DNA of 64,000 nt from assembly GCF_006542665.1 (NCBI RefSeq), contig NZ_AP019735.1, positions 2,418,001-2,482,000 on the forward strand, written 5' to 3'. Numbering within the stretch: the first letter of the stretch is position 1; each line of letters starts with the position of its first letter. Source of the stretch: Alistipes communis (lineage in GTDB: Bacteria; Bacteroidota; Bacteroidia; Bacteroidales; Rikenellaceae). Of this stretch, positions 60,919 through 64,000 are shown in pieces. Under the pieces are notes generated by a model. It was not told the origin of the DNA. It searched no databases and saw only the letters and a list, made by a program, of their open reading frames with translations. Position numbers and translations under genes: made by a program.

Positions 60919-60926
60919 CAAAGGTA
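60919..60926 (-). promoter_or_regulatory. -7 box for der
   Basis: Minus-strand TACCTTTG fits TAnnTTTG; the leader is about 75 nt. No TTG at the usual distance. Confidence 0.5.
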
Positions 60927-60988
60927 CGATAATTCGATGAGGTATGAAAGTTTCGGAAGATTTTTCACGCTTATTTACGAAAAATCCC

Positions 60989-60996
60989 TATATTTG
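60989..60996 (+). promoter_or_regulatory. -7 box for the porin-phoH-pepD unit
   Basis: TATATTTG fits TAnnTTTG; the leader to 61093 is about 90 nt. No clear -33. Confidence 0.5.
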
Positions 60997-61092
60997 GCAC
61001 TATAATATACTTCGCCATGACGTTCGGTCGCGGGGATTGCGCCTGCGACACGGAACGTCTGCGATAAGTGGAAATTCTTTTTTGTGACGATA

Positions 61093-61656
61093 ATGAACAG
61101 ACGCATTCTCACGGCGATCGCCCTGTTGCTGACGGCCTTTCCGGCCGCGGCGGCCGGGCCCCGGCTGGGCCTGCAAGCGCGGGCCGGTCTCAATGTCGCC
61201 GACTTCTCCGCATCGGCCGAGGGGTTGAATCTCTCGACCCGGCTGGGATTCCATGCGGCCGTGGCCGTGCCGCTTTCGTTCGGCGCCATCGGCGTACAGC
61301 CCGAACTGATGTACATGCGCAATACGTTGAAGGTGAACGGCCAGAAGGTCAAGATGTCCAATGTCGAACTGCCCGTGCTCTTCACGTTGCGCCTGCTGGG
61401 GCCCCTGAGCGTGTTCGTGGGCCCCGCGTTCGCGCTTTCGGACAGCAGTTATTACCGCATCGACGGCGAACGCCGCGAGTTCGGCAATGCGAAACCGACG
61501 CTCACCTACATGGCCGGTGCCGCCGTGCGGCTGAACCATCTGGTGCTCGACTGCCGTTTCAACGGTGCCTTCAACAAGACCGAAAACTATTTCGAGGGGG
61601 TCTATCCCCGCATCAAGTCCTACCAGCTGCTTTTCAGCGTAGGCTACGCATTCTGA
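61093..61656 (+). CDS. small outer-membrane beta-barrel (porin-family) protein
   Basis: A 187-residue exported protein. The signal peptide ends near AAAAG (residue 21). The mature part is the common Bacteroidetes barrel of the outer-membrane protein beta-barrel/PorT-like type: RLGLQARAGLNVADFS, LGFHAAVAVPL, IGVQPELMYM, NVELPVLFTLRLLGPLSVFVGPAF, closing in LLFSVGYAF with a terminal Phe. No pore function is established for this group. The ATG at 61093 is preferred to an upstream non-ATG start. phoH starts 2 bp after its stop. Confidence 0.78.
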   Translation: MNRRILTAIALLLTAFPAAAAGPRLGLQARAGLNVADFSASAEGLNLSTRLGFHAAVAVPLSFGAIGVQPELMYMRNTLKVNGQKVKMSNVELPVLFTLRLLGPLSVFVGPAFALSDSSYYRIDGERREFGNAKPTLTYMAGAAVRLNHLVLDCRFNGAFNKTENYFEGVYPRIKSYQLLFSVGYAF

Positions 61657-61658
61657 CG

Positions 61659-62648
<990 letters not shown>

Positions 62649-62663
62649 AACAAATATCCGATT

Positions 62664-64000
62664 ATGAATACCGATTTAACCGCTTTGAAACCCGCACTCG
62701 TGTGGAAGCACTTCGCGGCGATGACGCAGATTCCGCGTCCGTCGTTCCATGAGGAGAAGATCCGCCGCTACGTGCTGGATGTGGCCCGCTCGCTGGGGTT
62801 GGAGTGCCGCGAGGATGCGGCGCACAACGTCTACGTGCGCAAACCCGCCTCGAAGGGCATGGAGAACCGTGCGGGGGTGATCCTGCAAGCGCATCTCGAC
62901 ATGGTGCCGCAGAAGAACAACGACAAGAAGTTCGACTTCCTGAAAGACCCGATCCGCGCCTACGTCGACGGCGACTGGGTGACGGCCGACGGTACGACGC
63001 TGGGGGCCGACAACGGTATCGGTGCGGCGGCGATTCTGGCCGTGTTGGAGGACGATACGTTGGAGCACGGTCCGCTGGAAGCGCTCTTTACCGCCACCGA
63101 GGAGACCGGCATGGCCGGTGCGTTCGGGCTGAAAAAGGGGTTGCTCAAAGGCGACATCCTGCTCAACCTCGACTCGGAGACCGAGGGCGAACTCTATGTC
63201 GGCTGCGCGGGCGGTCTGGATGCCAACATCCGCTTCCGCTCCGTGCCCGAACCGACTCCTGCACGCAACTACACGGCGGCGACCGTCGCGGTCAAGGGGT
63301 TGAAGGGCGGCCATTCGGGCATCCAGATCGTCTGCCAGCGCGCCAATGCCAACAAACTGCTCTTCCGCCTGCTGCGCCGCTGGACGGCCGCGCACGACCT
63401 GCTGCTCTGTTCGGTCGACGGCGGCGGTCTGCGCAACGCCATTCCGCGCGAGGCGACGGCCACGGTGCTGGTGCGCAGCAAGGAGTTCGAGGCGTTCCGG
63501 AAGGAGGTGCGTGCTTTCGAAAAACTCATGCGGGCCGAGTTCGCCGGCGTCGAGGAGGGGATTTCGATCAAAGCGGAGGCGTGCGAGCGTCCCGCCGAGA
63601 TGATCTCCCGGGAGGTGCAGGACAAGCTGATCCGTGCCGTCGCGGCCTGTCCCGACGGTTTGCAGCGCATGTCGCCGGCGATGCCGGGGCTGGTGCAGAC
63701 CTCGACCAATCTGGCGCGTGTCGTTTCGGACGGCCGCAGCGTGCAGCTGCAATGCCTGCTGCGCAGTTCGGTCAATTCCGAGAAGGAGGCGCTGGGCGAC
63801 GCGATCGCCGCGGTGTTCGAACTGGCGGGCGCCAAGGTGGAGCTGACGGGCAGCTACGACGGCTGGAATCCCGACATGGACTCCCCGATCCTCAAAGCGA
63901 TGACCGCCTCCTACGAGGCGCTCTACGGCAGCCGGCCGGCCGTCATGGCGATCCATGCGGGGCTGGAGTGCGGCGTGATCGGCGGCACCTATCCCAAATT
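62664..64000 (+). CDS. pepD: aminoacyl-histidine dipeptidase, cut by the window edge
   Basis: At least 445 residues of a metallopeptidase of the M20 family (PepD/Xaa-His dipeptidase) that hydrolyses small peptides in the cytoplasm. Metal-binding residues are visible in LQAHLDMVPQ (His and Asp), DGTTLGADNGIGAAA (bridging Asp), TATEETGMAG (catalytic Glu pair) and LNLDSETEGELYVG. The lid domain is recognisable from GLKGGHSGIQI. PepD proteins run to about 485 residues, so only the last roughly 40 should be missing. It starts 15 bp after phoH. Confidence 0.93.
   Translation, partial: MNTDLTALKPALVWKHFAAMTQIPRPSFHEEKIRRYVLDVARSLGLECREDAAHNVYVRKPASKGMENRAGVILQAHLDMVPQKNNDKKFDFLKDPIRAYVDGDWVTADGTTLGADNGIGAAAILAVLEDDTLEHGPLEALFTATEETGMAGAFGLKKGLLKGDILLNLDSETEGELYVGCAGGLDANIRFRSVPEPTPARNYTAATVAVKGLKGGHSGIQIVCQRANANKLLFRLLRRWTAAHDLLLCSVDGGGLRNAIPREATATVLVRSKEFEAFRKEVRAFEKLMRAEFAGVEEGISIKAEACERPAEMISREVQDKLIRAVAACPDGLQRMSPAMPGLVQTSTNLARVVSDGRSVQLQCLLRSSVNSEKEALGDAIAAVFELAGAKVELTGSYDGWNPDMDSPILKAMTASYEALYGSRPAVMAIHAGLECGVIGGTYPK

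Overview
The window is a stretch of high-GC chromosome from a Bacteroidetes bacterium, most likely an Alistipes-like member of the Bacteroidales (inference). The evidence is the promoter type (TTTG or TTG about 20 bp upstream of TAnnTTTG), surface lipoproteins with a Cys-Ser-Asp-type export signal, BACON and fimbrillin-like/FISUMP-like lipoproteins, an N-terminal four-TM FtsK with a long acidic linker, DUF4465 and DUF4153 proteins, and topoisomerase IV subunits of the divergent Bacteroidetes type. Gene content is mostly core chromosome. I see no prophage, integrase, intact insertion sequence, rRNA operon or CRISPR array.

Layout. 0.4-10.8 kb: plsC, topoisomerase IV (parE, parC), aroK-murI, ftsK and a LolA-like carrier, all on +. 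10.9-16.6 kb: a secreted SGNH hydrolase (-), then gyrA and a TPR protein. 16.6-20.8 kb: a long non-coding stretch with paired repeats, a fimbrillin-like/FISUMP-like lipoprotein and a MATE exporter. 21-28 kb: an rRNA pseudouridine synthase converging on a five-gene minus operon (ABC-F ATPase, flavodoxin-like reductase, rlmB, DUF4153, YgjP-like peptidase). 28-35.3 kb: a 0.9-kb repeat-rich spacer, an HD phosphohydrolase, rpe, rmuC plus a pyrophosphatase-like gene, a GNAT enzyme, a ROK regulator and fabD. 35.3-37.2 kb: a cobalamin riboswitch with a single DUF4465 lipoprotein, then tRNA-Lys(CUU). 37.2-45 kb: a truncated GH2-like secreted protein, an orphan HsdR-N-like protein, an acyltransferase, a beta-barrel protein, a Bcr/CflA exporter and a LytS/LytTR two-component pair. 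45.5-53.2 kb: acyl-CoA synthetase and plsY; yitT-miaB-DEAD helicase; mutY. 53.5-58.8 kb: UDP-sugar dehydrogenase, a nucleotidyltransferase-like gene, an AI-2E-type permease and a BACON lipoprotein. 59-64 kb: der with a tandemly duplicated tail, a small porin, phoH and pepD (cut by the window edge).

The most unusual content is intergenic. A dispersed family of about 65-bp cassettes lies directly upstream of four unrelated transcription units (HD gene, rpe, lytS, ugd). Each cassette has conserved arms, a central imperfect hairpin of variable but self-complementary sequence, and ends in a TATCTTTG-like -7 box. The 3' arm of the hairpin always supplies a TTG/TTTG exactly 20 bp upstream of that box, so the hairpin carries the -33 element. 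A related pair without the promoter end lies near 16.9 kb. A second oddity is the 3' end of der, whose last codons are repeated three more times downstream in a tandem array interleaved with a CCTCCCTTTG/CAAAGGGAGG inverted-repeat element.

Three genes (rmuC, mutY, lytS) have a -7 box only 6-7 nt before the start codon, which suggests leaderless messages. The topoisomerase genes carry Asn at two positions where Asn is a known quinolone-resistance change in other bacteria (ParE EGNSA; GyrA position equivalent to E. coli 87). These may be lineage-fixed rather than selected. All functional calls are from reading the translated sequence; no database search was possible.
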